Shown: positions 36,325 through 46,418 of the stretch, in pieces
Position numbering within the stretch: the stretch's first letter is position 1
Layout: each line of letters begins with the position of its first letter
Assembly: GCA_963730395.1 (NCBI GenBank)
Contig: CAVSSK010000006.1
Span: forward strand, 434,001 to 498,000
Source: Bog-473 sp963730395
GTDB lineage: Bacteria > Actinomycetota > Acidimicrobiia > Acidimicrobiales > RAAP-2
DNA length: 64,000 nucleotides
Direction of reading: 5' to 3'
Program-made: the position numbers and the translations under genes
Notes under the pieces: model-generated
What the model was told of the DNA's origin: nothing
What the model saw: the letters and a program-made list of their open reading frames with translations, nothing else
Databases searched by the model: none

Positions 36325-37101
36325 TCAGGCGCCGGCCGCGGCCGTGGCATCGGCCGAACCGGTCCGGCTCCGCACGGCCGGGTGGGGGAGCGCCACACCC
36401 TGACTCCGCAGGGTCTCGCGCTCCTGGACGAGGGCGACGAAGCGCTCGTAGACCTTCTTCCCGACCATCTTGGTGAGCTCGGCCTCCATCTCCTTGTAGA
36501 CGGGCTTGGAGCCCACGAAGGCGTCGGGGGCCTCGGTGCACCACCAGTGGAACTCGCGACCACCCTTGCCCCAGTGGCGTCGGTCCCACTGCCGGACGAC
36601 CGAGGTGACGTGCCCTTCGTCGTCGTCGACCTGGTCCTCCCGGCGCAGGGGCAGCTGCCAGCACACCTCGGGCTTGAGGGTCATCGGGTTGACGCCCCGT
36701 CGGACTGCGGCGACGTGGAAGGCACAGCCCGCCCCGCCGGCGAAGTCCGGGCGGTTGAGGAAGATGCACGCGTCCTTGTGCAACTGCGTCACCGTCTCAC
36801 CGTGCTTGTTGGTGTGGATCAGCTTCTTCTTGGTCCCGTGGTTCTGCCACTCCTCGGCGGTGAGCGTGGCGGCCACCTTCTCCACGTGCCGGGCGTCCCT
36901 CTTGTCGACCAGGTGCGCCCCGTAGCTGCAGCAGCCCTGCACCAGCTCGGGCGCGGGCCCCGTGAGCACGCCCTGGCACCCGTTGCCGAAGATGCAGGTC
37001 CAGTTACTGGTCAAGAACGTGACGTCGAACACCCACGTCCGCTCCTCGTCCTCGTCCTCGAAGCTGAGCCACTCGTGCGTGTCCGTCGGTGTGCGCGCCA
37101 C
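36325..37101 (-). CDS. Conserved Cys-rich protein, YkgJ-like by pattern
   Basis: A 258-residue soluble protein of a type conserved in actinobacteria. Eight or more cysteines recur in short motifs: SNWTCIFGNGCQG, VQGCCSYGAH, DACIFLNRPDF, GAGCAFH, EVCWQLPLRRED, WWCTEAPDAF. Their spacing suggests a metal or zinc cluster site as in YkgJ/DUF3109-type proteins, but this is inference. GTG 37101 is chosen to begin at VARTPTDTHEWLSFED; ATG 37134 would add eleven residues. Confidence 0.7.
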   Translation of the reverse strand: MARTPTDTHEWLSFEDEDEERTWVFDVTFLTSNWTCIFGNGCQGVLTGPAPELVQGCCSYGAHLVDKRDARHVEKVAATLTAEEWQNHGTKKKLIHTNKHGETVTQLHKDACIFLNRPDFAGGAGCAFHVAAVRRGVNPMTLKPEVCWQLPLRREDQVDDDEGHVTSVVRQWDRRHWGKGGREFHWWCTEAPDAFVGSKPVYKEMEAELTKMVGKKVYERFVALVQERETLRSQGVALPHPAVRSRTGSADATAAAGA

Positions 37102-37249
37102 GGCCAGGCACGTTACAGCGTGCGGACCGCGCACTCTGCGCTCGGCGTGACAGAGGGCAGCCCGCCCCGCCTTCCCAACCGACCCGGACTCGGGGCCGGA
37201 CCCGGGACTCCACCAAACAGAGCCCGAGACCGACCCGGATCGAGTCGAG

Positions 37250-38003
37250 TCAGGTCGACGACATCCCCACGATGGGCTGGTTCAGGTGGATGGAGCCGGT
37301 CGACCCGTAGAACGGCGCGTCCCCGTAGCTGAAGATGCCTCCGTCGGACGCCACCAGCCAGTACCCGTTGCCGCCGGGGCCGGCGGTCATGCCGACAACC
37401 GGCTTGTTCAGGGGGATGGAGCCGGCGGAGCCGAAGAAGTGGGCGCTCCCGTAGTTGAAGATGCCGCCGTCGGCCGCCACCAGCCAGTAGCCGTTGCCGC
37501 CGGGGCCGGCCGCCATGCCGACGACCGGCGAGTTCAGGACCAGCGAGCCGGTCGAGCCGTGGAAGACGGCGTCGCCGTAGCTGAAGATCCCGCCGTCGGA
37601 GGCCACGAGCCAGTAGCCCCCGCCGTCGGCTGTCGCCGCCATGCCCACGATGGGCTTGTTGAGGTGCAGGCTGCCGGCGGAGCCGAGGAAGCGGGCGTCG
37701 CCGAAGTTGAAGATCCCGCCGTCGGAGGCCACGAGCCAGTAGCCCCCGCCGTCGGCCGTCGCCGCCATGCCCACGATCGGCTGGTTGAGGTGCCGCCCGC
37801 CCATGGAGCCGAAGAACTTCGCATCGCCGTAGTTGAAGATGCCGCCGTCAGAGGCCACCGTCCAGTAGCCGTGGGTGCTGGGGGTGACCGCCATGCCCAC
37901 GACGGGAGCGTTGAGGTGCAGGCTGCCCGCGCTGCCCCAGAAGGTGGCATTCCCGTAGTCGAAGATGCCGCCGTCGGCCGCGACGAAGCGGTAGCCGCTG
38001 CTC
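37250..38003 (-). repeat. Six tandem 126-bp (42-codon) repeats
   Basis: The 3' end of the beta-helix gene encodes six units of G-Y-W-x-V-A-S-D-G-G-I-F ... P-I-V-G-M, spaced 126 bp. They differ at third positions and at a few residues, so they are old rather than freshly duplicated. The frame is intact across all six. Confidence 0.88.
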
Positions 38004-40372
38004 GGCGGCGGCGGCCCCCTGGTTGACCGTCAGCAACTCGGTGCCGCAGTTGCTGGCCGCCTTGGTGTTGTTGGTGTCACCCGAGTAGAACGCCGCGAAG
38101 TAGTAGGTGCCCGCGGTGCTGAACGTCACCGACGCCGAGTTCGGCACGCTTCCGTTGGCCACCGTGACCGAGCCGACATTGGTGCCGGCGGTCCCCGCGG
38201 TGTCCGCGGTGCACGCCGCCTGAGTGGCGTAGTAGCGGTAGTCCACGGTGCCGCCGGCATTGCTCGTCGCGAAGTGCAAGGTCGCGGTGTCCTGGGTTGA
38301 CCCACCCACGGTGATCACGGCCGGCGACAAGGAGGTGGTGATCGACGACAGAGCCACCTCGACCGACCCGATGGTGCACGATCCATTGGCGCCTGCCCCG
38401 CGGGCGACACCTCGCTGGTCCGTGCCGACCCCAGTCGCCACGCAGACGGCGTTGGGGATGGCACCCACCTCGGGACTGGTCGTCGCCGGCAGCAGGGTCT
38501 GGGTCGGCCCACCGTTGTTGGCGAGCGAGCCCAGCTGAGGGTTCTTGCCCGTGATGTCGGTCGCCACCGGCGTGCCGCAGTTCGTGTTGTAGGTGAGGTT
38601 GTAACCCCCCGACGTGAGCGATCCGGTCCCGGTGTCGGCGCAGTTCGTCGTGCCGCCGTTGGCGACGATGCTGTCGGCCAAGGTCAGCATCGAAGCGTCG
38701 ACGGACTGAATGTTCCCCGCACCGGTCGTGGCCGTGTTGCCGGAGATGGTGTCGAACTTGAAGGCGGTCGCCACCGTCGGCGCCGTGCAGCCCTGGCCGT
38801 AGTACCCGCCCCCGTTGACCGCGGCTGTTCGCCGTGAGGGTGTCATTGGTCAGCGTGATGGCACTGCAGGTGGTTGGCGGGGCGAAGGCCTCGATCCCGC
38901 CACCGTTGGTACCGGCACTGTTGCCGCTGATGGTCGACGAAGCGATGGTCAACGGCTGAACTGTTCCCGCGTCGTCGAAGAACGCCGCCACCCGCCTGGG
39001 TCACGCTGTTCCCGGACACGGTCTCGTTGGTGAAAGTGGCCAGGTCCCCCGTGAGCGCCGGGAAGCTCCCCGGCGCAAGGTAAACGCCGCCACCTTCGAG
39101 GGCGCTGTTGTTCGAGATGCTTCCTCCGCTGAAGCTGGCCGTGCTCGGGGTGCCGTTGTCCAACAGATAGACCCCTCCGCCGTCCCCGGGGGTCGAGTTG
39201 TTGTCGATGGAGCCCCCCGAGAACGTCGTGGTGTCCCCCGTGCCCTCGCCCTGCACATAGATGCCGGCCGCGAGCGGGGCGGTATTCGAATTCACAGACA
39301 CGCCGATGAAGTGGACAGCGCCGCTGAGGTTGTTTTGGTCGTAGACGCCACCCCCGTCTTCACTCGAGGTATTGCTGTTGACCGTGCCCCCGGTCATGGT
39401 GACGGTGCCCCCACCAGCACCGTCGTTCGACACGTACAGCCCGGCTCCGGCGCCGTCGGCGGTGTTGTTATTGACGGTGACGTTGGTCAACGTCACCGGG
39501 TTGTTGCTGGTTGCGGATTGGTTCCCCACGTACAGTCCGCCGCCATCCACCGACGAGTGGTTACTGCTGACGTCGACGCCGCTGAGGCTCGCCGAATCCC
39601 CTGGGTGGAGATCCTCGATGTCGATCCCACCGCCCTCGCTCGTACGTGTTGGTGTTGCCGTCCACCGAGCCACCCGAGATGACGTTCGTCCCATCCCCCA
39701 TGGTGACCCCACCGCCGGCACCGGCACTGTTGCCGGTGATCGTGTCGTTGGTCAGGGTCGCGGCGCCGGCCTCGAGGTAGACGCCGCCACCGGAGTTCGC
39801 TGTGATTGCCTGTGACGGTCGAACCCGACAGGTTCAGGGTCCCGTCGTTGAGGATGCCCCCGCCACCGGGACCGGTGCCGGATGATGACGCCACCTTCGG
39901 CCGTGATGCCCGAGATATCGGCAGTCGTGCCTGTGCCCACGTGAAGGACGCGGTTGGTGACTGAGCGTCGTAGCACCTGCAAGATCTGGATGATGGCGAG
40001 CGACGGGCCGGCGCCGTTGATGGTGACGGTGTGGCCGCTGTCGTTGAGCACCAGTGACCCGTTCGCATTGAGACAGCGTGTACACGTGGGTCGCAGCTCG
40101 GGATTGTTCGCGACCGGAATTGGCGTCGGGCAGCGTGATCGTCGTGTCTCCGCCCACGGCGGCCTCGACGGCGGCGACGCAGCGTGCAGTCACCTCGGTC
40201 GCCAGCAGGCAGTTGGCAGGCGAACGGGCCCGCTCCGTCGCCGGCGTCGTTGACCGTCGATGAGCGTGGCGGCGCCCGCCGGTGCTCCTCCCAGGACCAC
40301 GGCGCCGAGGCCGGCCCCCACAGTGGCGCCCACCAGCACGAGCCCCGTCACGATACGCCCGAACTTCACCAT
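37250..40372 (-). pseudogene. Secreted beta-helix/Ig-like/GYWLVASDGG-repeat protein, nine frame changes
   Basis: A long surface-type gene. Residues 1-35 are a signal peptide (GAVVLGGAPAGAAT). The restored product of about 1037 residues has a parallel beta-helix region rich in GGGVY/GNS motifs (for example NSGGGVYLEAGAATLTNDTI), an end cap NGGPTQTLLPATTSPEVGAI, one Ig-like domain (SLSPAVITVGGSTQDTATL), and six 42-residue repeats of the GYWLVASDGGIFNYGDAKF type. Frame changes occur near 40258, 40176, 40080-40115, 39880, 39799, 39645, 38992, 38825 and 38007. Every one equals one extra base in the reading direction, and coding sense resumes cleanly each time. Adhesin-like surface role is inferred. 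Confidence 0.75.
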
Positions 40373-40442
40373 CAGATTTTTCTCCTCGCTTCGGTCCGGC
40401 CCCGCCAGGGACGGCTCGTCGAAACCGCCTGCTGCGGGCGCA

Positions 40443-40470
40443 CGATTAGCGCGCCGTGCGAGCGGGTCAA
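40443..40470 (-). promoter_or_regulatory. Candidate promoter of the beta-helix gene
   Basis: On the minus strand, TTGACC at 40470-40465 and TAATCG at 40448-40443 are 16 bases apart, about 70 bp before the ATG. GAGGAGA at 40387-40381 is the ribosome-binding site. The -10 match is imperfect. Confidence 0.35.
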
Positions 40471-40641
40471 GAGTGGCGGGAACCAGTTTGATACGCTGTT
40501 GTGCGGTGCCGTTTAACCTCAGGTTCCCTCAGCCTGGTTGACCTTGATCCCGGCAAGGCCTGCGAAAACCGTGATGGTCTACTCCCGCCGTCCCCCGCCC
40601 GGTGCCTCGCCGTCGTGGCGGACCCCGTAGACTGGTTTCCT

Positions 40642-41301
40642 ATGGCAACGACGACCGAAGACCTGCCGGCAATCTCTCCCGTGGTGACGCTCACGCCCGA
40701 GGCGTACAAGGTGGTGCGGGAGGCCATCGAGCAGGAGCCCGAGCCCGCCAACCTGGCCCTGTGGCTGGAGGTGCGCGGGGTGCAGGCCGGGTCCTTCGTC
40801 TACGACCTCTATTTCCAGGCCACCTCCGACGCCGACGAGGGCGACGCGCGTCAACCTCAAGGAGAGATCGAGGTCATCATCCCGGCCGCGAGCATCGAGA
40901 ACCTGCGGGGCGCCCGCCTCGAGTGGTCGGAGGAGGGCGGCGGCGGACTCGTCCTGGTGAACCCGAACTCACCCACGCCCGAGGAGGCGGCCCCGGGCGT
41001 GCCACCCGAGGTCCTCGCCGCCGGCATCACGGGGCCGCTCGCCCAGCGCGTCGTCGCCGTGCTCGAGCAGGCGGTCAACCCGTCGATCGCCAGCCACGGC
41101 GGCCGCGCCGACCTGGTGGCGCTGAACGAAGAGGACGGCACGGCCTACCTGCGGCTGTCGGGAGGCTGCCAGGGGTGCGCGATGTCGCAGATGACGCTGC
41201 GCCAGGGCATCGAGACGACGCTGCTCGAAGAGGTGCCCGAGCTCACGCGGGTCCTCGACGTGACCGATCACGGCAGCGGGGAGAACCCCTTCTACGCCTG
41301 A
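40642..41301 (+). CDS. NfuA-like iron-sulphur carrier protein
   Basis: A two-domain iron-sulphur cluster carrier. The N-terminal part (TPEAYKVVREAIEQEP, LWLEVRGVQAGSFVYDLYF) is IscA/HesB-like but has lost the cluster cysteines, as in E. coli NfuA; the C-terminal NifU domain keeps the CxxC in GGCQGCAMSQMTL (C176, C179). It passes 4Fe-4S clusters to client enzymes. 219 residues. ATG 40642 starts the conserved region; longer in-frame starts run into non-coding-like sequence. It is divergent from the beta-helix gene and precedes the aro cluster. Confidence 0.87.
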   Translation: MATTTEDLPAISPVVTLTPEAYKVVREAIEQEPEPANLALWLEVRGVQAGSFVYDLYFQATSDADEGDARQPQGEIEVIIPAASIENLRGARLEWSEEGGGGLVLVNPNSPTPEEAAPGVPPEVLAAGITGPLAQRVVAVLEQAVNPSIASHGGRADLVALNEEDGTAYLRLSGGCQGCAMSQMTLRQGIETTLLEEVPELTRVLDVTDHGSGENPFYA

Positions 41302-41367
41302 TCGAGGCTCGGGGTGACGCAGGCCCCCAGCTCAGGTGCGCCATCGGCCTTCCGGTAGCGTTGCAAC

Positions 41368-42583
41368 GTGCTGCGCTTCCTCACCGCCGGCGAGTCCCAT
41401 GGCCGTGCCCTCGTCGTCATCGTCGAGGGGATGCCGGCCGGGCTGCCCGTCGAGGCATCCGACATCGCCGGTGAGCTGGCCCGCCGCCGGCTGGGCTATG
41501 GCCGAGGCCCCCGCATGCGCTTCGAGGCGGACGACATCACGCTGCTCGGCGGGATCCGCCACGGCCGCACGCTGGGCTCGCCGGTCGCCGTAGAGATCGC
41601 CAACAGCGAATGGCCGAAGTGGACGGAGGAGATGTCGCCCGAGCCCGGTGCGCCCTCGAAGGTCCTGACCCAGCCCCGGCCGGGTCACGCCGACCTGCCC
41701 GGGATGCTCAAGTACGGCTTCGACGACGCGCGCGACGTGCTCGAGCGGGCCTCGGCCCGTGAGACCGCGGCGCGGGTGGCCGCCGGCACGCTGGCCAAGC
41801 TCCTGTTGACCCAGCTCGGTGTGTCGATCGTCAGTCACATCGTGGCACTCGGGGACGCCACGACCACGCCCGAGAGCCGGCGCCCGGGACCGAGCGACCT
41901 GGACAAGGTGGACGAGAGCGCGGTGCGGTGCTTCGACCCGGCGGCCGAGGAGGCCATGATCGCCGCGGTGAAGGCGGCGGCCAAGGAGGGGGACTCGCTG
42001 GGCGGCGTGGCCGAGGTGCTGGCGTACGGCGTGCCCGTCGGCCTCGGGAGCCACGTGCAGTGGGACCGCAAGCTCGATGCCAACCTGGCCCAGGCGCTGA
42101 TGTCGATCCAGGCCGTGAAGGCCGTCGAGATCGGCGAGGGATGGGACAACGCGGCGCCGCCGCGGCTCCGAGGCGCACGACGCCATCGCGTACGTCCCCG
42201 AGGAGGGCTATGTCCGGCCGACCGATCGCGCCGGCGGGATCGAGGGCGGCATCTCCAACGGCGCCCTCCTCGTGGCCCGGGTGGCCATGAAGCCGCTCGC
42301 CACCCTGAACCGGCCCGTCCTGCAGACCGTCGACGTCGTCACGAAGGAGTCGACGGTCAGCTTCCGTGAGCGCACCGACGTGACCGCAGTGCCCGCCATG
42401 GGTGTCGTCGCCGAGTCGATGACCGCACTCGTCCTGGCCTCAGAGGCGTTGCGCAAGTTCGGAGGAGACTCGCTGGCCGAGGTCGTGCGCAACCGCGACG
42501 GGTTCGTCGCCTCGCTCGGCACCACGCCGTCGGCCGCGATGGGCGGCCGGACCAGCTCGGATCCCGGCAGCGCAGCCGGATGA
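41368..42583 (+). CDS. aroC: AroC, chorismate synthase (one frameshift)
   Basis: AroC converts EPSP to chorismate with reduced FMN, the last shikimate step. TAGESHGRALVVIVEGMPAG, GRGPRMRFEADD, RASARETAARVAAG and the C-terminal ISNGALLVARVAMKP are family marks. The frame changes near 42166: GWDNAAPPR is followed one frame over by SEAHDAIAYVPEEG, as if one C were extra. The restored protein is 404 residues. GTG 41368 is the start. Its stop overlaps aroK by 4 bp. Confidence 0.93.
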
Positions 42584-43158
42584 CGCCCCGCATCCTGCTC
42601 GTCGGGATGATGGGTGCGGGCAAGACGACCACGGGACAGCTCGTCGCCCACCGCCTGGGCTGGGGCTACCGGGACTCCGATGCCGACGTCGAGTCGGTGA
42701 CCGGCCTCACGGTGCCCGAGCTCTTCGCCCGCAACGGCGAGGCCGCCTTCCGGGCCGCAGAGGCGGACGTGCTGGCCGCCGCCTGCGCAGAGGCCGCCCC
42801 CTCCGTCGTCTCCGTCGCCGGTGGAGCAGTGCTGAGCCCCGACAACCGCCGGCTCATCGCGGCGAGCGGCACCGTGGTCTGGCTCAGGGCACGGCCCGAG
42901 ACCCTGGCCGCCCGAGTGGGCGACGGCGCGGGCCGGCCACTGCTGGGCGACGACCCGGCCGGGGCCATGGTGCGTCTCAACGCGGTGCGCGCCCCCCTCT
43001 ACGCCGAGGTGGCGGACCTCGTGATCGACGTCGACGACCTGCCGGCCGAGGAGGTCGCCGGGCGCATCCTCGCCGAGGCGCCTCCCGCTGCTGGAGTCGA
43101 CCGCAGCAGGGCGGGGGGCTCCACCACGTCGGCGGCCCGGCCGAGCAAGGCCGAGTAG
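42580..43158 (+). CDS. aroK: AroK, shikimate kinase
   Basis: AroK phosphorylates shikimate at the 3-hydroxyl. The P-loop GMMGAGKTTTG is near the N-terminus, followed by the shikimate-binding Asp in YRDSDADVESVTG and the GGAVLSPDNRRL stretch and the RPLLGDDP lid. 192 residues including a Ser/Arg-rich C-terminal tail that is probably disordered. ATG 42580 overlaps the aroC stop. Confidence 0.93.
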   Translation: MTPRILLVGMMGAGKTTTGQLVAHRLGWGYRDSDADVESVTGLTVPELFARNGEAAFRAAEADVLAAACAEAAPSVVSVAGGAVLSPDNRRLIAASGTVVWLRARPETLAARVGDGAGRPLLGDDPAGAMVRLNAVRAPLYAEVADLVIDVDDLPAEEVAGRILAEAPPAAGVDRSRAGGSTTSAARPSKAE

Positions 43159-43167
43159 GCACGGCAC

Positions 43168-44208
43168 GTGCGCGCCCTCTCCGTCGACCTCGCCGAGCGC
43201 TCCTACCCGGTCCTGATCGGCCCGGGCGCCCGCCACGAAGTAGGGCGCTTCCTGCCGCCCAGCGCCAAGTCGGCCGTGATCGTCACGCAGGAGGCGATCC
43301 GGGCGGCGGGCTGGGTGCACAACCTGGACCCCGGCGTCCCCAGCGAGCTCTGCATCATCCCCGACGGGGAGGACGCCAAGTCGCTCGCCACCGTGGAGGA
43401 CCTGGCGCGCCGGTTCGCCCGGGCCGGCCTCTCGAGGGCGGATGCCGTCATCGCCGTCGGCGGTGGCATCGTGACCGACGTGGCCGGCTTCGCCGCGGCG
43501 ACCTACCACCGGGGGACGGCCTACGTGAACGTCGCCACCTCGCTGCTGGCCCAGGTGGACGCCGCCATCGGCGGCAAGACCGGGGTCAACCTCCCTGAGG
43601 GCAAGAACCTCGTCGGCGCGTTCTGGCAACCCAACGCCGTGCTGTGCGACACCGAGACCCTCTCCTCGCTCCCGCCGCGCGAGTGGGCCTGCGGCCGCGG
43701 CGAGATCGCCAAGTACGCCTTCCTGGGCGAGGCCCCCCAGGCCGACCAGCCCATCGAGGAGCAGGTGGCGCGCTGCGTGGGGATCAAGGCGGCTGTCGTG
43801 GCCGAGGACGAACGGGAGGGCGGGCGCCGCATGATCCTCAACTACGGGCACACGCTGGCCCATGCACTGGAGGGTGCCGCGCTGGCGGACCACCACGAGT
43901 GGGACCTGCGCCACGGGGAGGCGGTGGCGATCGGGCTGCTGTTCGCCGCCCTCCTGGCGCAGCGGCTCGGGCGCATCGACGACACGCGCGTCAACGACCA
44001 CCGCAGGGTGATCGGGAGCTTCGACCTTCCCGCCGACCTCCCGCCGGGTGCCGACGCCGAAGAGCTGGTCACCTTCATGGCCCGGGACAAGAAGGCGCAG
44101 CAGGACCTGACGTTCGTGCTCGACGGCCCCGACGGTGTCGAACCGGTCCACGGCGTCGCCGCCGCCGACGTGGTCGCTACCCTGGCCGACATGGGTGCCA
44201 GCTCGTGA
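43168..44208 (+). CDS. aroB: AroB, 3-dehydroquinate synthase
   Basis: AroB turns DAHP into 3-dehydroquinate with NAD and zinc. IPDGEDAKSL, VGGGIVTDVAGFAAATYHRG, VATSLLAQVDAAIGGKTGVN and the zinc-site stretch NYGHTLAHALE plus RHGEAVAIG are present. 346 residues is typical. GTG 43168 is the start, 9 bp after aroK; its stop shares GTGA with aroQ. Confidence 0.95.
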   Translation: MRALSVDLAERSYPVLIGPGARHEVGRFLPPSAKSAVIVTQEAIRAAGWVHNLDPGVPSELCIIPDGEDAKSLATVEDLARRFARAGLSRADAVIAVGGGIVTDVAGFAAATYHRGTAYVNVATSLLAQVDAAIGGKTGVNLPEGKNLVGAFWQPNAVLCDTETLSSLPPREWACGRGEIAKYAFLGEAPQADQPIEEQVARCVGIKAAVVAEDEREGGRRMILNYGHTLAHALEGAALADHHEWDLRHGEAVAIGLLFAALLAQRLGRIDDTRVNDHRRVIGSFDLPADLPPGADAEELVTFMARDKKAQQDLTFVLDGPDGVEPVHGVAAADVVATLADMGASS

Positions 44209-44645
44209 GCCTCGTCCTCCTCCTCTCGGGGCCCAACCTCAACCTGCTCGGCGAGCGGGAGCCCGAGGTGTACGGGACCGACGCGCTGGCCGACCACGTG
44301 ACGCGGGCGGAATCAGCCGCCGGGCGGCACGGGCTCGAGCTCGAGCACCTGCAGTCGAACCACGAGGGCGACCTGATCGAGGCGGTCCACCAGGCACGGG
44401 GGAGAGCGGACGCGCTGGTCATCAACGCGGGCGCGCTGAGCCACACCTCGTGGTCGCTGCACGATGCCGTCGCCGCCTTCGACGGCCCCGTCGTCGAGCT
44501 GCACATCTCCAACCCGGCCGCACGCGAGCCCTTCCGCCACACCTCGGTGCTCGCACCCGTCTCGTCGGGCGTCATCGCAGGCTTCGGCGGCCTCGGCTAC
44601 GAGCTCGCCATCGATGCCGTCGCCGCACTACTGAAGGGAGCCTGA
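44205..44645 (+). CDS. aroQ: AroQ, type II 3-dehydroquinate dehydratase
   Basis: AroQ dehydrates 3-dehydroquinate to 3-dehydroshikimate. The dodecameric type II enzyme is marked by GPNLNLLGEREPEVYG with the catalytic Tyr, LQSNHEGDLIE, VINAGALSHTS and ELHISNPAAREPFRHTS. 146 residues is standard. Having aroC, aroK, aroB and aroQ in line supports a shikimate operon. Confidence 0.95.
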   Translation: MSLVLLLSGPNLNLLGEREPEVYGTDALADHVTRAESAAGRHGLELEHLQSNHEGDLIEAVHQARGRADALVINAGALSHTSWSLHDAVAAFDGPVVELHISNPAAREPFRHTSVLAPVSSGVIAGFGGLGYELAIDAVAALLKGA

Positions 44646-44652
44646 GCCGTCC

Positions 44653-45816
44653 ATGAGCACGACCACCCGAGCGAACCCCTATGTCCCCGCCACCACACCG
44701 ATGCCGCCCATCGCGGTGACCGGGCGACTCGACCGCCTGCGTGCTGCCTTCGACCAGCACGGGATCGACGCGCTGGTGGTGACGACGCTGGCCAACGTGC
44801 GCTACCTGACGGGCTTCTCGGGCTCGGCGGGCGTCCTCACCGTCACCCGTGACACCGCGCTGCTCACGACGGACGGGCGCTACCGCACCCAGTCGGCCGA
44901 ACAGATCGACAAGGCGGGCGCCGCGGCGCAGGTCAGCATCACGATCGGCCCGGTGACCGAGCAGCGCAAGGCGGCCCAGGCCGCCGTTGCCGCCGCCGCC
45001 ATCGGCCACATCGGGCTCGAGGCCGACAACGTCAGTTGGAGCGCACAGCGCACCTGGGCCGACCTCCTCCACGCCGATCGGCTGGTCCCCACGTCCAACG
45101 CCGTCGAGTCGCTGCGGGAGAGGAAGGACGCCGCCGAGATCGCCCGTATGGAACGCGCCGCGGCGATCGCCGACGCCGCGCTGTTCGAGGTGCTCCCGCT
45201 CATGAGCCAGGGCGTCACCGAGGAGCACTTCGCCCTCGAGCTCGACACCGCCATGCGCAGGGGAGGGGCGGAGAGCACGGCCTTCGAGACCATCGTGGCC
45301 GCCGGCGAGAACTCCGCCAAGCCCCACCACCACCCGGGCGCCCGGCGCATCGACGAGGGTGACCCGGTCGTGGTCGACTTCGGGGCGACGTTCGAGGGCT
45401 ACCGCTCCGACATGACCCGCACGTTCTGCGTCGGCGCCGACCCCGAGGGCGAACTGGCCCGCGTCTTCGCCGTCGTCGGCGCGTCACAGGCCGCCGGCGC
45501 GGCGGCCGTACGCCCCGGCATCAGTGCCAAGGAGGTCGACGACGTCTGCCGGCAGATCATCGCGGAGGCGGGCTGGGCCGAACGCTTCGAGCACGGCACC
45601 GGCCACGGCGTCGGCCTCGATATCCACGAGGCGCCCACGGTCAGCCAGCTGGGCACTGCTATTCTCGCCCCCGGCTTCGTCGTCACCGTCGAGCCCGGTG
45701 TCTACCTCCCCGGGCACGGTGGTGTCCGTGTCGAGGACACCCTGGTCGTGACCGAGGACGGCGCCCGCCCTCTGACCCGCTTCACAAAGGACATCCATGG
45801 CAGTCTCGACCAATGA
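44653..45816 (+). CDS. Xaa-Pro dipeptidase/aminopeptidase (M24 family)
   Basis: A two-domain M24 metallopeptidase that cleaves Xaa-Pro bonds. The N-terminal creatinase-like domain (ALVVTTLANVRYLTGFSGS) is followed by the metal site: VVVDFGATFEGYRSDMTRTF, HGTGHGVGLDIHEAP, VVTVEPGVYLPG and RVEDTLVVT give the usual two Asp, one His and two Glu. 387 residues. It is regularly placed just before efp in bacteria, as here, where the two overlap by 20 bp. Confidence 0.92.
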   Translation: MSTTTRANPYVPATTPMPPIAVTGRLDRLRAAFDQHGIDALVVTTLANVRYLTGFSGSAGVLTVTRDTALLTTDGRYRTQSAEQIDKAGAAAQVSITIGPVTEQRKAAQAAVAAAAIGHIGLEADNVSWSAQRTWADLLHADRLVPTSNAVESLRERKDAAEIARMERAAAIADAALFEVLPLMSQGVTEEHFALELDTAMRRGGAESTAFETIVAAGENSAKPHHHPGARRIDEGDPVVVDFGATFEGYRSDMTRTFCVGADPEGELARVFAVVGASQAAGAAAVRPGISAKEVDDVCRQIIAEAGWAERFEHGTGHGVGLDIHEAPTVSQLGTAILAPGFVVTVEPGVYLPGHGGVRVEDTLVVTEDGARPLTRFTKDIHGSLDQ

Positions 45817-46357
45817 CCTGAAGAACGGCATGAGCCTGGACCTCCCCGAGGGCCTGTTCAGCGTCGTCGAGTTCCAGCACGTCAAGCCGGGGAAGGGTGG
45901 CGCCTTCGTGCGCACGAAGCTCAAGAACGTCCGCAGCGGCGCCGTGATCGAGCGCACCTACCGGGCCGACGAGAAGCTCGAGCAGGCGATCATCGACAAA
46001 CGCGACATGCAGTTCCTCTACCGCGACGGCGCCGACTTCGTGTTCATGGACACCACCAGCTACGAGCAGATGACCGCTGCGCCCGAGTCGCTGGGTGACG
46101 CGCCGAACTACCTGAAGGAAGGTGACGAGGCCAACTTGCAGATGTACAACAGCGAGATCGTCGGCGTCGACCTCCCGGCCGCCGTGGAGCTGACCGTGAC
46201 CGAGACCGAGCCCGGCATCCAGGGTGACCGCGTCTCGGGCGCCCGCAAGTCGGCCACCCTCCAGACCGGGCTCGTGGTCCAGGTGCCGCTCTTCGTGAAC
46301 ACGGGGGACGTGATCAAGGTCGACACCCGCTCCGGCGAGTACCTGACCCGGGCCTGA
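45797..46357 (+). CDS. efp: Elongation factor P
   Basis: EF-P relieves ribosome stalling at proline runs. Three beta-barrel domains fit 186 residues: domain I with the tip loop HVKPGKGGAFVRTKLKN, whose Lys in PGKGG is the site modified in some bacteria; domain II with DFVFMDTTSYEQ; domain III ending DVIKVDTRSGEYLTRA. ATG 45797 lies inside the pepQ-type gene, so translation is probably coupled. Confidence 0.96.
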   Translation: MAVSTNDLKNGMSLDLPEGLFSVVEFQHVKPGKGGAFVRTKLKNVRSGAVIERTYRADEKLEQAIIDKRDMQFLYRDGADFVFMDTTSYEQMTAAPESLGDAPNYLKEGDEANLQMYNSEIVGVDLPAAVELTVTETEPGIQGDRVSGARKSATLQTGLVVQVPLFVNTGDVIKVDTRSGEYLTRA

Positions 46358-46418
46358 GGCCCGGCCGCCTCGACCTGCTGCGCCGAACCACGGCCGAGGC
46401 CAGGACCGACGGACCGAC

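Noticed and set aside
37250..38003. CRISPR array or tandem DNA element for the 126-bp repeats
   Set aside because: Repeats are in frame, protein-coding and diverged at third positions; there are no spacers.
37250..40372. Programmed frameshifting as the explanation of the nine frame changes
   Set aside because: Sites share no slippery heptamer, and nine events in one mRNA would give almost no full product. Kept only as a least likely option.
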